64,000 nt of DNA, taken from the NCBI GenBank assembly GCA_963580285.1, contig OY757015.1:144706082-144770081 (forward strand), in the 5' to 3' direction. The stretch's first letter is position 1. Each line of letters starts with the position of its first letter. The DNA is from Lucinisca nassula. Its lineage: Eukaryota; Mollusca; Bivalvia; Lucinida; Lucinidae. Positions 51,860 through 63,266 of this stretch are shown here, piece after piece. Made by a program: the position numbers and the translations under genes. Below the pieces are notes generated by a model. The model saw only the letters and a program-made list of their open reading frames with translations. It was not told the DNA's origin and did no database searches.

Positions 51860-54056
51860 CAGGCCATTGGCAAAATTATTTGAAATCTGGCAATTGGCCT
51901 AGATAGCGTTTAAAGGTTTTTCTATTTTTTAGCTCTGGCGGCCCTTTTTTTTCAGCGGAGCGGAATCATTTTATCATTTGGTAGAGGGGGTCAGTTCTCT
52001 GAAGCTATTTTGAAATCGGACCATTGGTCTGGGAGAGATTATGTGTATAAAGTTTTTTTTTCTTCTATTTTTAGCTATGGCGGCCATTTCGTTCAGAAGA
52101 GCAGACCCATTTTTGCAATTTTGGTAGAGGGTCACACAAGGATCAGTTCTGCGAATTTATTTTAAAATCGGGGCATTAGTTTTTTTTGTTTTTTTTTTTT
52201 TTTTTGTTTTTTTTTATATATATATATATTTCAGCTTTGGTAACAATTTTGTTAGTAAACCGGAATCATTTTAGCAATTTTGGTAGAAGGTCATCCACGG
52301 AACAACGGGCCAATAGCCTAGAAGGAGATGTCGTTTAAAGGTGTTTCCATATTTAGCTCTTTCAGCCATTTTGATCAGCGAGCGGCTTTTGGTAGAGGGT
52401 CATCCAAGGAACACTTCTGTGAAATTATTTTGAAATCGGACCATTGGCCTAGGAGGAGAGGGCGTTTAAAGTTGAATTATGGTATGGGGTCGGCGTCCTT
52501 CCGTCCGTCTGTCTATAAACTTTTCGTTTCCGGATAACTTCTCCTACAGTTTCATCCGATCAAGCTCAAACTTGGTACGTAGTAAGACCATGACCTGATG
52601 TAGCGCATATTCTTTTGAGGTTATAATCCACCGAATATTTACAGAGTTATGCCACTTTCAGTATTTTTGTAAACTTTTTTGTTTCCGGATAACTCCTCCT
52701 GCAATTAAAATTCGACTACGCTGAAACTTTATATATAGGTAGACCATGATGTGGAGCAGTGCATACTGTTAGGGCCCCACACTGGCTACAACTATATTGC
52801 TGTTGTCCGTGTGTTTGTAACGCCTGAACCAAAAACGTAACGTCGGTCATAACTTCAAAAGGATTTGCCCTACACCCATGAAACGTCACACACATACTCA
52901 CCATCAGACCTATATTCTGACAAAGGACCATACCTATATTGTTTTTGTCCTGTTGTTTATCTTTTCTTAACCAAAAAACATAACCTTGGTCATAACTTCA
53001 AAAGTATTTGCCTTTCGCTCATGACAATTCACACAAATACTTACCATTACAAGATCTACATTCTGACAAAGCCTTGTACCACACCTCTTTGATAGCTCTA
53101 TGTGGGGCCCTTTCTGACATAGCCATGATCTGGTTTTGAGGTTATGGTCCAACAAATAAAAACAAAGTAATGCCCCTTTAAAAGGTAATTTTCTGTAAGC
53201 AATTTTGCCTGCAGTTTAAAACCGATCAAGCTGAATCTTGATATGTAGTTAGACCAAGATGTGGAGCAGCGCATATCAAGGTTGCAGTCCACCAAATATT
53301 TATAGAGTTATGCCCCTTTGGAAATTCCTGTGAACATTTTGTTTATGGCTAACTCTTCCTACAGTGAACATTTAATCAAGCTGAAATTTGATATATAGTT
53401 TGACCACAATGTGGAGCAGCGCATATTGTTAGGGCCCCACACTGGCTACAACTTTATTGCTGTTGTCCGTGTCTTTGTAACGTCTTAACCAAAAACATAA
53501 CGCCGGTCATAATGTGGAGCAGCGTATATTGTTTCGAGGTTATGGCTTGCCAAATATAAATAAGGTTACGCCCCTTTGCAGATTTCTGTGAGTATTTTGT
53601 TTGTGGCTAACTTTTCCTACAATTAACATCCGATGAAGCTGAAACTTCATATATAGTTAGCCCATTATGTGGCCGTGGCTTATTGTTTTGAGGTTACGGT
53701 CCGTCAAATATGAATCGAGTTATGCCCCTTTGAAACTTTCTGTACACACTTTTTGTGGCGAACGTCTCCTACAGGTAACATTCAATCTAGCAAAATCTTG
53801 ATATTAAGTTTGACTATGATGTGGACCAGTTCATAAGGTTTTCAGAGGATGGTCCACCAAATATTTATATAAATTATAACACTTCGAAAATTTCTGTAGA
53901 CATTTTCATTTCCGGCTAACTCCTCCTTCAATTTAGATCCGATCAAGCTGAAACTTGATATGTAGTTAGACCATGATATGGAGCAGTTCTTGTTGTTTCA
54001 GGGTTTCAGTTAACTTGCTTCGGGTGTATAATGCCCCGCTTGCGGAGCTCTTGTTA
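51860..54056. mobile_element. Composite element with ~180 bp internal units
   Basis: 51860-52480 repeats TTTTTAGCTCTGGCGGCC, TCAGCGGAGC and GAAATTATTTTGAAATCGGACCATTGG. 52480-54056 repeats TTTCCGGATAACTTCTCC, GATCAAGCTGAAACTTGATATG, TAGTTAGACCATGATGTGGAGCAG and GAGTTATGCCCCTTTG. It ends GCTTGCGGAGCTCTTGTTA, the same style of end as the 35498 element. A ~90 bp block from GGGCCCCACACTGGCTACAAC occurs twice (52770 and 53432). No coding frame. Confidence 0.65.
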
Positions 54057-55085
54057 TCTTATCCTCATCAATCTTGTAGGTAATGAGGGGCAAAAAATCT
54101 TGGACGAGTTCGAATTCGGGGTAGATCGGATTATTCGTGTGTGAGTTGCTTGCCCTGTCGTCTCCCATAGACATAAAATGGGGAAATGTTGTTCGGCTGA
54201 TAGCAATCTTATTTTTTATCTGATCCTCATTAAACTTGTAGGTAATGTGAAGCCATAAAATATAGGGCAAGTTCGAATTTGGGGCAAATTAGATTATTTC
54301 ACATGCGAGTTACTTGCCCTTTTTCTCCCACAGGCATATAATGGAGAAAATGTTGCCGGGCGATAGCGACTTCTTTATATGATCCTCATTAAACCTTGAG
54401 GTAATGAGTAAAGCCATAAAATCTTGGACGAGTTCGAATTTGAGGCAGATCGGATTATTCACATGAGAGTTACTTTCCGTTTCGTTTTCCATAGACATAC
54501 CGGACGCTTTATTTTTTATTTAATCTAAACAGACTTGTAAGTAATAAGGACAGCCATAAAATCTTGGATGAGTTTGAATATGGGTCAGGCAAGATTGTTC
54601 ATGTGAGAATTTCGCCACCGATAGACCTATTGTGGGGAAATTGTTGTCCGGACGATAGATGCTTTATTTTTCATTTGATTCTCAAATGGGTTGATCTATA
54701 AAATCTTGGACGAGTTCGAATATTGGGAAGATTGGATTGTTCTTGTGAGAGTTACTTGCCCTTTCGTCCCCGATAGACTTGTTATTGGGAAAATATTGTA
54801 CGGGCGACAGAGACTTTATTTTTATTTGATACAGAACAGACTTGTAGGTAATAAGGACAGCCATAAAGTCTTGGGCGAGTTTGAATACGGGGCAGATTGG
54901 ATTGTTCATATTAGTGTTAATTGCTCTTTCGTCTCCCGTAGACGTATAATGGGGAAATGTTGTTCAGGCGATAGACGCTTTATTTTTTTATTTGATCCTT
55001 AAAAGACTTGTAGGCAATAAGGACAGCCATAAAATTTTGAACAAGTTCGAATATCGGGCAGATTTGATTGTTTGTGTGTGAGTTA
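54057..55085. repeat. Array of about seven ~155 bp units
   Basis: Each unit contains TGTAGGTAATAAGGACAGCC, ATAAAATCTTGGACGAGTTCGAATA, GGGCAGATTGGATTGTTC, GTGAGAGTTACTTGCCCTTTCG and AATGTTGTTCGGGCGATAGA. Open frames on both strands follow the unit and are not genes. Confidence 0.85.
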
Positions 55086-56240
55086 GGCTGTCTTGCACAT
55101 GTCAGATTATGCTATTGTCATGGTTAGTCCATTGTTTACTTTTCACACGTTCGATATCTCCTTCAGAACAATATGTCTGACTGAGTTGTAACTTGTGGGG
55201 AAGCAAGGTTCAGAACTTAAATTTTTTTCGTTGGATATCCAACCTGGCCACCATGGCATCCATCTTGAAAATCTTCAAATGACATCTCCTAAACTGTAAG
55301 TCAGAATTTTGTTGAACTTAATGAGAGGCATCAGGGTGACATTAAGATAAAGAATTGCTAAAATTGTTGTGTTGTGATAGACAGAATAGCCGGCAAGATG
55401 GCCATTTTGAAAACCTTCAAACCAAATCTTTTTTAACAATAATTGTGCCCAGAAATTTAAGAGGCAGCATCAAGAGAACATACAGATTCAGAGTTTCTAA
55501 AGGTATTATCATCTAATAGCCAATATCATCACGAAAACACGCCTATATAAATTTGACCCCCTCGAACCCCACTTTATATAGTAAAACTTGGGTTTACAGG
55601 GGTATACCTTATTTTTCTTATTTCTGCTCCAAAATATATATTGTGGGTACTCGTTAGAACCGCCTCGAGGAGGCGGTTCTAACGAGTGCCCACAATCTAT
55701 ATTTTGAGCAGAAATATGATAAATATCACAATTTTTCATCTCAAAATTTTCATTTATTCGGCGATAAAAGCGGCAATGTATTTGTATTGGCCGGGCGTGT
55801 TTGGGTAATGTGGCCACCTTGGCACAGTTTGACATATCATGATCAGCATAATCCAGGTGAGCGATTCTGGTCCACCTGGGCTTCTAGTTCTATTTTAAGC
55901 TCTGGTGGCCATTTTGTTCAGCGGAGCGAAGCCCTTTTATCAAGTTTGGTAAAGGGAAACCCAAGGAACATTTCTGTGAAATTATTTTGAAATCGGGACA
56001 TTACTCTAGGAAGAGATACCGTTTATTTTTGTTTTCTATTTTTAGCTCTGGAGGCCAATTTGTTCAGCGGAGCACACCCATTTTAGCAATTTTCGTAGAG
56101 GGTTATCCAAGTAGCATTTCTGTGAAATTATTTTGAAATTGGCTTAGTGGTTTAGGAGATGTCATTTGAAGAAATTGTTGACGGACAAACGGACGGACGG
56201 ACACAATAAGATCACAATAGCTCACGTTTTGAGTACTTCG
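55086..56240. mobile_element. Further tandem-unit element, split by a MITE
   Basis: 55086-55526 and 55811-56240 carry CATCTTGAAAATCTTCAAATGACATCTCC, GGTGGCCATTTTGTTCAGCGG, GTGAAATTATTTTGAAATCGG and an end with GGACGGACGGACACAATAAG. The A-type MITE at 55527-55810 lies within. Confidence 0.6.
55527..55810. mobile_element. Palindromic MITE, A-type, full length
   Basis: CATCACGAAAACACGCCTATATAA to GGGCGTGTTTGGGTAATG with a complete core TAGAACCGCCTCGAGGAGGCGGTTCTAAC. Confidence 0.9.
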
Positions 56241-56688
56241 TGCTCAGTTGATCTGAAAGGAATGGACGTACAAATTAAGGATAAGTGTTGTGTGATCTAA
56301 AAGGCCTTACCTTGCTGTCGAGATAAATGGACGTACAGCACAATAAGGGTAAGTGTTGTGAAAAAACGAGATAGAAATGTATCCATGTTTGCAGAATGTA
56401 TTTTCCATATAGCGACAAAAGGCAACAATCTGGTCCCACGGTAATAAAACAGTTTATAATGCCCAACTCAACTCGGCATGCAATGTTGACTGCTCATAGA
56501 AAACAGAATATTTTAATGTTTCTTTCATGCTCAGGTGTGTATAGAATGACACTTGTCCTGGTCATAAATATTAAGGAGCGGAACTCTATAAGCATATGCT
56601 TTCGTTCTTATCCTTTCTATTGTTCACAAAATTGTATATTGAATGAACTGTATTTGTACTAATGAAATAAATATGTTTAAACTAAATA
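56241..56688. other. No gene recognised
   Basis: No repeat end and no exon with a known motif. Confidence 0.5.
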
Positions 56689-56914
56689 TTAAGGGGTATG
56701 GGAACTCCTGACTGATTTTTCCGCCATTTTTCAAAGGGAGATAACTTTCGGAACTTCCTATTCGCTTTTCTATAAGCCCTGTCCCGCTGAAAAAGGGTCT
56801 ACTCTTAAAGGAAAGAATTCTTTCCTTAAATGGTTGACCCCTATTGACATGGGAGAATAGTTTGCAGGAGTTGCCTCTCCTGAAGGTGTTCTCATTCCCC
56901 TTAAAATGCCGACA
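56689..56914. mobile_element. MITE with TTAAGGGGTATGGGAACTCC ends, full length
   Basis: TTAAGGGGTATGGGAACTCC at the left and GTGTTCTCATTCCCCTTAA at the right, with AAAGGAAAGAATTC/TTTCCTTAAATGG hairpin and TTGACATGGGAG inside. Confidence 0.88.
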
Positions 56915-57094
56915 TTACTGGCATTTAAATATCCATGAGCAGGACACATTTCATTCTCAAATTATCTGAGCAGACTTGAAAAAAAAGGTTTTATATTCGG
57001 AGGCTCAGACACCCATATACACGTATATTCCCAGAAGAGTATCTGAGCAAGGAATGCAGACATTGATCGGGAGCAGTGTCTGCATACTTTAAGT

Positions 57095-57215
57095 CAGAGC
57101 ACAGCAAAACTTTTCAGAGGAGAGACGACTCCGGTCAGCTATCCTCCTTCGGCCAGTCTTTGGAGGCTGTAGATTAGACTAGCGGATTTCTTGTGTTTTG
57201 CTGTGCTCTGGCTCA
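57095..57215. mobile_element. Short inverted-repeat element (AGAGCACAGCAAAAC ends)
   Basis: CAGAGCACAGCAAAAC at the left is exactly inverted as GTTTTGCTGTGCTCTG at the right. Confidence 0.8.
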
Positions 57216-57469
57216 CTGAAAGTGCTGACAATTTTTGATACTCCTCGGTTAGCATTTCAAATGTATTTGACAAACCGATGCATCTACATGAAATGTTACA
57301 TGCATTTTTATAGCTTACTATTGTGTTTTACCCTCCACTTTATTACAGTCTCAAAATATTAAGGAGAAGTAGTACGCCTGTCTGAATAGTAGAGATTGTT
57401 TGCAAAGGGAGACAACCTTGAGAGACACAGACACGAATGAAAAATACTTTAAAATAGATATGCATGCAC

Positions 57470-58054
57470 TCTTAAGTGGGGTGGGAACCCCTTCAGTGGA
57501 GGCATCTCCTGCAAAAGTATGTTTGTCTCCCAAGCCAAAATGGGTCAACTCTTAAAGAAAAGAATTTGCTACTAAGGAGCAAATTCTTAGGAGCAAATTC
57601 TTTCATTTAAGAGTAAACCTTTTTCCAGTAGGACAGGGCTTATAAGAAAAGCGAACATTTGTTTGTTTGTATTGGAGTTTAACGGCACAGTCAACACTAT
57701 TTTAGGTCATTTTAGCCGATCAGTTTACCTAACCACACTTTTTCTGGGCAGGCTTATACGTAAGCGGATAACCAGTATATACAGTGCACATTCTTTCGCC
57801 AGAAACTCACAACTGTCCTTCTTCAATCAGCGGATGGGAGAGATGACCGTAGAAAAGATTTCATGATCAATCTCCACGAAAGAATGTTGCCGACCCCGGC
57901 AGGTTTCGAACTCGCGTCCTCCTGATCACCAGTCAGACGCGCATCCGACTGAGCTACCGAGGCCGGCAGAAAAGCGAACAGGAAGTCCCGAAAGTTGTCT
58001 TCCTTTGAAAATGGCGAAAAAAATCTGCCATGTGTTCCCATTTCCCTTAAAGGT
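57470..58054. mobile_element. MITE of the GGGAACCCCTT family carrying a nested SINE
   Basis: CTTAAGTGGGGTGGGAACCCC at the left, AAAAGTATGTTTGTCTCCC, a hairpin AGAATTTGCTACTAAGGAGC, and AAATCTGCC...GTTCCCATTTCCCTTAAAG at the right. The SINE at 57658-57967 splits it. Confidence 0.88.
57658..57967 (-). mobile_element. tRNA-headed SINE (family 1), full length, nested in a MITE
   Basis: The minus-strand head GCCGGCCTCGGTAGCTCAGTCGG starts at 57967 and the tail ACAAACAAA ends at 57658. AGAAAAGCGAACA on each side (57645-57657 and 57968-57980) is a perfect 13 bp target duplication, and the MITE reads on across it. Confidence 0.94.
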
Positions 58055-58212
58055 AAGATTTTGCTCATAGTGCAGGAATATAAGAATCTTACATAGGTGT
58101 GAAGGGTGGATAGAGTAATGCAGTCTCCTCGATTACCTGTGTTTTTGACATCACTGTACGTACAGTGACGTCAAACTTAACGACGTCGTACATGACGTCC
58201 TATTTAACAAGT

Positions 58213-58479
58213 CATTACGAGAACACGCCTATATAAGTTTGACCCCCTCATACCCACTTTTATATAGTAAAACTGGGGTTTAAGGGATATACATTATTTT
58301 TCTTATTTCTGCTCAAAAACATAGATTGTGGGTACTCGATAGAACCGCCTCGTCTATCGAGTCCCCACAATCTATGTTTTGAGCAGAAATAAGAAAAATA
58401 TCACAATTTTTCATCTTAAAATTTCTAATTTTTGGCAAAAAAATTGGCAATGTATTTGTATAGGTGTGTTTTCGTGATG
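58213..58479. mobile_element. Palindromic MITE, A-type, shortened core
   Basis: CATTACGAGAACACGCC to GTATAGGTGTGTTTTCGTGATG. The core reads TACTCGATAGAACCGCCTCG then TCTATCGAGTCC: the tip of the right stem is lost, and both arms carry CGATAG in place of CGTTAG. Confidence 0.88.
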
Positions 58480-58790
58480 GCACAGCAAACACGTGAAAGT
58501 TCTCGATTTTTATCCTATCCCTGAATAGTATAACATGGGTAAGATCCCAGGGTTGTATAGAATTTCCTTATCTTGTGTGCAAGAATCTTTTTTCCTTTAT
58601 GCGTATTACCTTTGTGATGGAAGGTAAAATGTTTTATTTTGAAATGACTCCCTTTAAGTTGTATATAAGTGGAAGGTGCAACTCTTTCAAAGCATGCATC
58701 TCCTTTATTTAGGGGATCGATGCTTTCATTTTGAAGTAGACTGCCTTTTTCGGTGAACTTAATTCATATAATTAAACAAACACATCTTCA
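58480..58790. other. No gene recognised
   Basis: Nothing to assign. Confidence 0.5.
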
Positions 58791-59226
58791 GTGTAAACCT
58801 CATTTTATATACGAGAAAACTGGGGTTTACAGGGGTACACGTTATTTTTCTTATTTCTGCTCAAAAACAAAAGTTGTGGGTACATAAGTTGTACTCGCAA
58901 GAACCGTCTCTATGAGCACGCGCAACCTATGTTTTGAGGATAAATAAAACATATCATATGGGCCCCGTCAAGCGATTTTGGTACTTATCGCCTATGCGAG
59001 CAGCGAAGGTTCAGGCTCGCTCATACAAGCAGTGAATCAAGAGGAACCTTCATACAGAAAGCCATATCCCCGGCCCCTCTGAATGGCTGGGCATGCGCAG
59101 TTAAAATTTGTCATGACGGAATGCTCGAAGACAAAAATTCGCTTGGCGGGGCTCATATATTTTTTCTATAAAAAATGGCAGATATGAAAGACTGCTCTAT
59201 GTCACATGGATGTATAATTGTAATGA
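58791..59226. mobile_element. Palindromic MITE, B-type right end, split by another element
   Basis: AAAACTGGGGTTTACAGGGGTACACG, a worn core (TACTCGCAAGAACCGTCTC / GAGCACGCGCAACC), then an insertion at 58956-59158, then AAAAATGGCAGATATGAAAG...GTCACATGGATGTATAATTGTAATG. Confidence 0.75.
58956..59158. mobile_element. 203 bp element with ATATGRGCCCCGYCAAGCGA ends
   Basis: ATATGGGCCCCGTCAAGCGA at the left and TCGCTTGGCGGGGCTCATAT at the right are inverted copies with two or three mismatches in 20. It is inserted into the MITE described above. Confidence 0.85.
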
Positions 59227-59494
59227 GGGTTTCCCGAAAGTTGTCGTCCTTGAAGAAAATAAGGTGTACCTATTCCTGTTAAGAATGCAAATTAGATCAC
59301 CTCTGATGCCCTACTGCATGTGTCTGAATAAACACTTAAATACCTATTAAACAACAAGTAACAGATACCGGTCATCATAAATTTTAGTGTCATGCTTATG
59401 AGTATCATCTAAAATAATATTTCTTTGACACACTTTTAAAATCCCGCATATTTTACGGTAAAGGGCCCGGTGCATTTCCTGTTATTTTTAGCTC

Positions 59495-59645
59495 GGGTCA
59501 CATGTGAGACGCCAAGTTCTGCAACGGAAGGTCAGGTGGTTTTTCTCCGGGTACTCCGGTTTTCGCCCACCTCTCATTAACGATTGGCTCGATATGAGTG
59601 AAATAATCTTGAAAGGGCCGTAAAACCAAAACCAAAAAAAAGAAA
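59495..59645 (+). mobile_element. SINE family 4, 3' part
   Basis: GGTCACATGTGAGACGCCAAG, TCCGGGTACTCCGG, TTGGCTCGATATGAG and CTTGAAAGGGCCGTAAAACC then A-rich. Head missing. Confidence 0.8.
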
Positions 59646-59899
59646 AAAATAAAATCCTGTTTTTTTTTTTTTTTAAATACATCTGTTGATTACTCGTATT
59701 TGCAGGAATCATCCCGCTAGGCAGAGTTTGGTAACGGGCTGTGTACCTTACCGCATCATGTGTACCTGTCAATGTTTTCCTCCAAAAGGGGGCAAGGGAG
59801 GAGCGTTCTTCCCCGGGGAGAAGCTTCTGTGGTGTAGTGGATATGCTACTTGCCTCGCAAACTATGCTGGCAGGTGTCCGGGCTTCTCCAGACTTTAGT

Positions 59900-60160
59900 T
59901 TATACTAATGAATTTTGTTCGATTGCGATGAAAGCTTCAAGCTTATTGAATCGCTCTCGAACACTCATTCCGGTTGTTGTCACGCGCGCGCGAGAGAGGC
60001 AAGGGCTTTTACACCACTGCTACCCATTTACACCTGGGTGGAGTGGAGCAGCGTCATTACGTGTCTTGCCCAAGGACACACCTCGATACCGGTGGCCGGT
60101 TCGAACGCACAACCTCTCGATCATAAGTCGAACGCATTAACCACTGCACTATCGAGGCTG
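59900..60160 (-). mobile_element. tRNA-headed SINE (family 3), copy 2
   Basis: Minus-strand head CAGCCTCGATAGTGCAGTGG with TTCGAACCGG B box; body ACACCCAGGTGTAAATGGG; end GCAATCGAAC. Homologous to 3381-3642 over its whole length. Confidence 0.85.
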
Positions 60161-60186
60161 ACACACTTTATTTTTAAATTGTGTCG

Positions 60187-60472
60187 CCAGACTTCCGCTC
60201 ATCGGGGCTTGAAGAAATAGATGGGCTGCATGATGCGTCCACGCAGAGCTGAAACCGACCCGCACACGAGTACCGAGAATCTAAGCCTGCCCAGGCAAAC
60301 GCGGTCCATGTTAATAAACCCTGCTGGTTTATTGGGTTGCAGGGCTTGAGCTGTCATTTCATCTCAAGGTCGGGTAAAAGTCCCACAAAATTGGAGGCAA
60401 CGTCTCCAAAATGACCTTTACAGTGTTGACGGAGACGTTAAACCTAAAATCAAACAAAAACAAACAAACAAA
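60187..60472 (+). mobile_element. SINE family 2, near full length
   Basis: TCCGCTCATCGGGGCTTGAAG head, CAGAGCTGAAACCGACCC, TCTAAGCCTGCCCAGGC, GTCATTTCATCTCAAGGTCGGG, TGTTGACGGAGACGTTAAACC and an AAACAAAC tail. The middle is slightly shortened. Confidence 0.85.
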
Positions 60473-60689
60473 AAGTCCATGGATGGGCTGTCCTGAGTAA
60501 TATCATAGCAGGTGGCTATCTCAAAGTATAGGTGTCGGTTTGAGTTATTTAAAACTTTATTTTTGTAAACGGCTGAATGTGTTTCAACCAATGCAGGCCC
60601 TGATCAGACGTCATGGAACATGACGTCTAATTTCGGTCTTCAACGTTTATTAGTGTCTCGGCCTATGCCTACCAGCAAAGAATGTCGGG

Positions 60690-60890
60690 CCAACGTCGGG
60701 CCGACAACGATATGACGAACCCAGCTAGCACAAAATAGCGGGCGAACGTCGGGCCGACAGCGATACGACGTGTCAACGTCGTATCGCTGTCGGCCCGACG
60801 CTGGCCCGACATGCTTTGCTGGCTGGGAAGGAACGTAGTATCGCTATCGACCCGACATTGGCCCGCTGCATTGTGCTGGCAGAGAGGGCA
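60690..60890. repeat. GC-rich palindromic block of CGTCGGGCCGACA words
   Basis: GTCGGGCCGACAGCGATACGACG and its inverse CGTCGTATCGCTGTCGGCCCGAC meet near 60776, with further ATGTCGGGCCAACG / CGACCCGACATTGGCCC copies to either side. Confidence 0.8.
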
Positions 60891-60918
60891 TCCCCAATAA
60901 ACTGGGTTACATTTTCGT

Positions 60919-61163
60919 ATATGAGCCAGCGCACGACAAAACCTACAATAAGGCATGTGCGCCCAGCGAAGACACAGATCAGCCTGCGCATCCATATAGT
61001 CTATCAAAAGACTTCTCTTGCTGCATGAAGGAGCATTGGGTCCTTAGCTGTCCTTAGAGCGCACAATGAAGACTCTGATCAGACTGCGCGGATGCACAGG
61101 CTGATCTGAGTCTTCGTTGGTGCACATATTATATTGTAGGTTTTGTCATGCGCTGGCTCATAT
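60919..61163. mobile_element. MITE with ATATGAGCCAGCGCA termini, full length
   Basis: ATATGAGCCAGCGCACGACAAAACC at the left and GTTTTGTCATGCGCTGGCTCATAT at the right; GCCCAGCGAAGACACAGATC and GATCTGAGTCTTCG are mirrored inside. Confidence 0.9.
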
Positions 61164-61356
61164 CTGTTTTAAGAGTAGTTTATGTATCTATGGTCCCGTC
61201 CCTGTAGTAGTCCCGAGGGTCGTGATTTTTTTGGCTGTCTAATCCCCATGATACGCCCGGCACCACACCACAGGGAAGAAAACAATGATATGGGCATAAT
61301 TCTTATCAACCTTGCTGCTTCCCATGAGGAAAATCCTGCAAAAGTTAGTCTTAGGT

Positions 61357-61572
61357 CATTACGAAAACATGTCTTTTCAAATACATTGGTAAAAGTTTAA
61401 CGCCAAAAAAATTGTTTTCAGATAAAAATCCTGATATTTTTCATATTTCTGCTCAAAACATAAACTGTGGGTACTCGCTAGAACCGCCTCAGCGAAGCGG
61501 TTCTAACGAGTACCCACAATCTATGTTTCTGAGACAATGTATACCCTGTAAGCCCCAGTTTTACTTTATAAA
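61357..61572. mobile_element. Palindromic MITE, A-type reversed, right end shortened
   Basis: CATTACGAAAACATGTC at the left, core TACTCGCTAGAACCGCCTC / AGCGGTTCTAACGAGTACC, then CTGTAAGCCCCAGTTTTACTTTATA. Confidence 0.85.
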
Positions 61573-62690
61573 AAAACGAAGACGTTTAACCCCAATTCAA
61601 ACAAACAATGACGTTTTCCATCTCTTAGGTTGTTTGATTTTTATTGTTCTCGGAGATGTTGCACTGGGGCCAGTTTCATCAATAAACATCGTACGATTAA
61701 TCTTAAATTGTTCGTACGCACTTTTTAAAGAACTGCGTACGCCAGTTTCATCAAAACATCGCAAAGTGTTCGTACGAGCTAAATTTGCGTTTCACTAACA
61801 TATGTCGCATTTTTGAATATGCTCTTAAACGGGGCCACTAATCGTCACATGCGTGATCACATGCCGTCTTGAAATAGCCGTGTAAAGTAGATTACACGTT
61901 TTAAAATTATTGTTCCAGTGAATCTAGATGCATATTCAGTACAAACAACGTTGAATCTACGTTGATTCTTCGTTGTTTCAAACTTGTGTTTCCATTTCAT
62001 TATCGTAATATACAGATATTAATCATCTCTGTACCACTGGCGAGTTGGTATGCTTTGTGAACGTCGTGACGTCAGACTAGCATTGATTTAGCGTAGTCAT
62101 AATGACCCTTTCACAAGCGTGTTTGTGTGGGGTTCGGTCTTCAGCATGAGTGCACTACGCGGATTGCTGAGTTTATAATATTAGATAACATATGAGACTT
62201 GGCTTAGCATTTTAATACCTTTTCACGCTCAGTTTAATAAATTCAGTAATGCAAGACTAAGAATACAAGATTCAATTAAAACGCAGTTTATGCACGATTT
62301 TAACACAAAACGTCAATAACATGACGTTGTTTAATAAGAGTCCGCATATGACGTTTCGTGACGTAGCCTCTGTAAGTGTTCGTATTTAACGTATATCAGT
62401 TTTCAGTTCCGGTTTGTTGTTGGCAATGGTCTGTAGCAATATATTTTCATTGATTATTCGTCTGTCAGGCCATCCAGCCTTTCAATGATAATTAAATTCA
62501 GTTCATTTGCAACATAGATCCTACAGCATGACTGATTTTAAATTACAAAGAACCTTTTCTATAGCTACATGTATACACAATTATACAATCGCCTGCACAT
62601 AGACGAAATGACAGTTCGCAAGACCATGATCTCCAGCCTCCCCCACGCCGACGACATTAAAGATTTTCGTACATACGAGCGTACGCACAT
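61573..62690. other. No gene recognised; short GGGGCCAGTTTCATCAA motif
   Basis: GGGGCCAGTTTCATCAATAAACATCG at 61665 and GCCAGTTTCATCAAAACATCGC at 61741 are direct repeats that recall the GGGGCCAGTTGTTCAA MITE ends. ACTTTGGCG-type CpG-rich words are scattered to 62400. No exon is supported. Confidence 0.45.
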
Positions 62691-63147
62691 GTACGTAAGT
62701 GATCCTGTGACCTCGGGTTGAGGCATTGCACCAGGAAGAACCTAAACTTTTAAGAGCTCATATTTTCCAGACCATATGATGGAATTGTGATGGTATGTAT
62801 AGGTCAAACGGTTTATTCAGCAATACACTGGCCCTTACCTATGACCTCTAGGTCAAGTCATGGACTTAGAAAACATTAAATGTTGAAATTATTTAAGAGC
62901 TCATATTTTTAAAATCATATAATGGATTTGGTTCATATTTGGTACGACGATCGATACACATTTAAAGTTTATTCAGCATACCCGCACTAATTCCTATGAC
63001 CTCAATGTCAAGGTCACGGACTCATAATTTTCAACAAAATCGCGCCCATAGAATATTTTAATGCCAACGTGTTGTAATAAGAGCTCACATTTCTCAACCA
63101 ATTTAATGAGTTTAGTTCGTATCTGGTATGGCGAAAGATACGGGTCG

Positions 63148-63245
63148 TTTCCCCGGTTACTCCGTTTTGTTTTCGTCCACATCTGATAAATAATCGGCTC
63201 GAAATAAAAGAATTAATCTTGAAAGGGCCGTAAAACCAAAACTCA
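63148..63245 (+). mobile_element. SINE family 4, 3' fragment
   Basis: TCCCCGGTTACTCCG, ATCGGCTCGAAATAAAAG and CTTGAAAGGGCCGTAAAACC. Confidence 0.75.
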
Positions 63246-63266
63246 AGGTCAGTGTCATATACTTAC

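Noticed and set aside
54010..55002. Repeated-unit proteins on both strands
   Set aside because: The frames follow the 155 bp array on either strand and carry stops in most units.
61412..61798. 128-codon open frame with NIDCGYSLEPP-like start, also at 2361, 3900, 33022, 48543, 55509
   Set aside because: The recurring CGYSLEPP peptide is a translation of the MITE hairpin arm, not a conserved protein.
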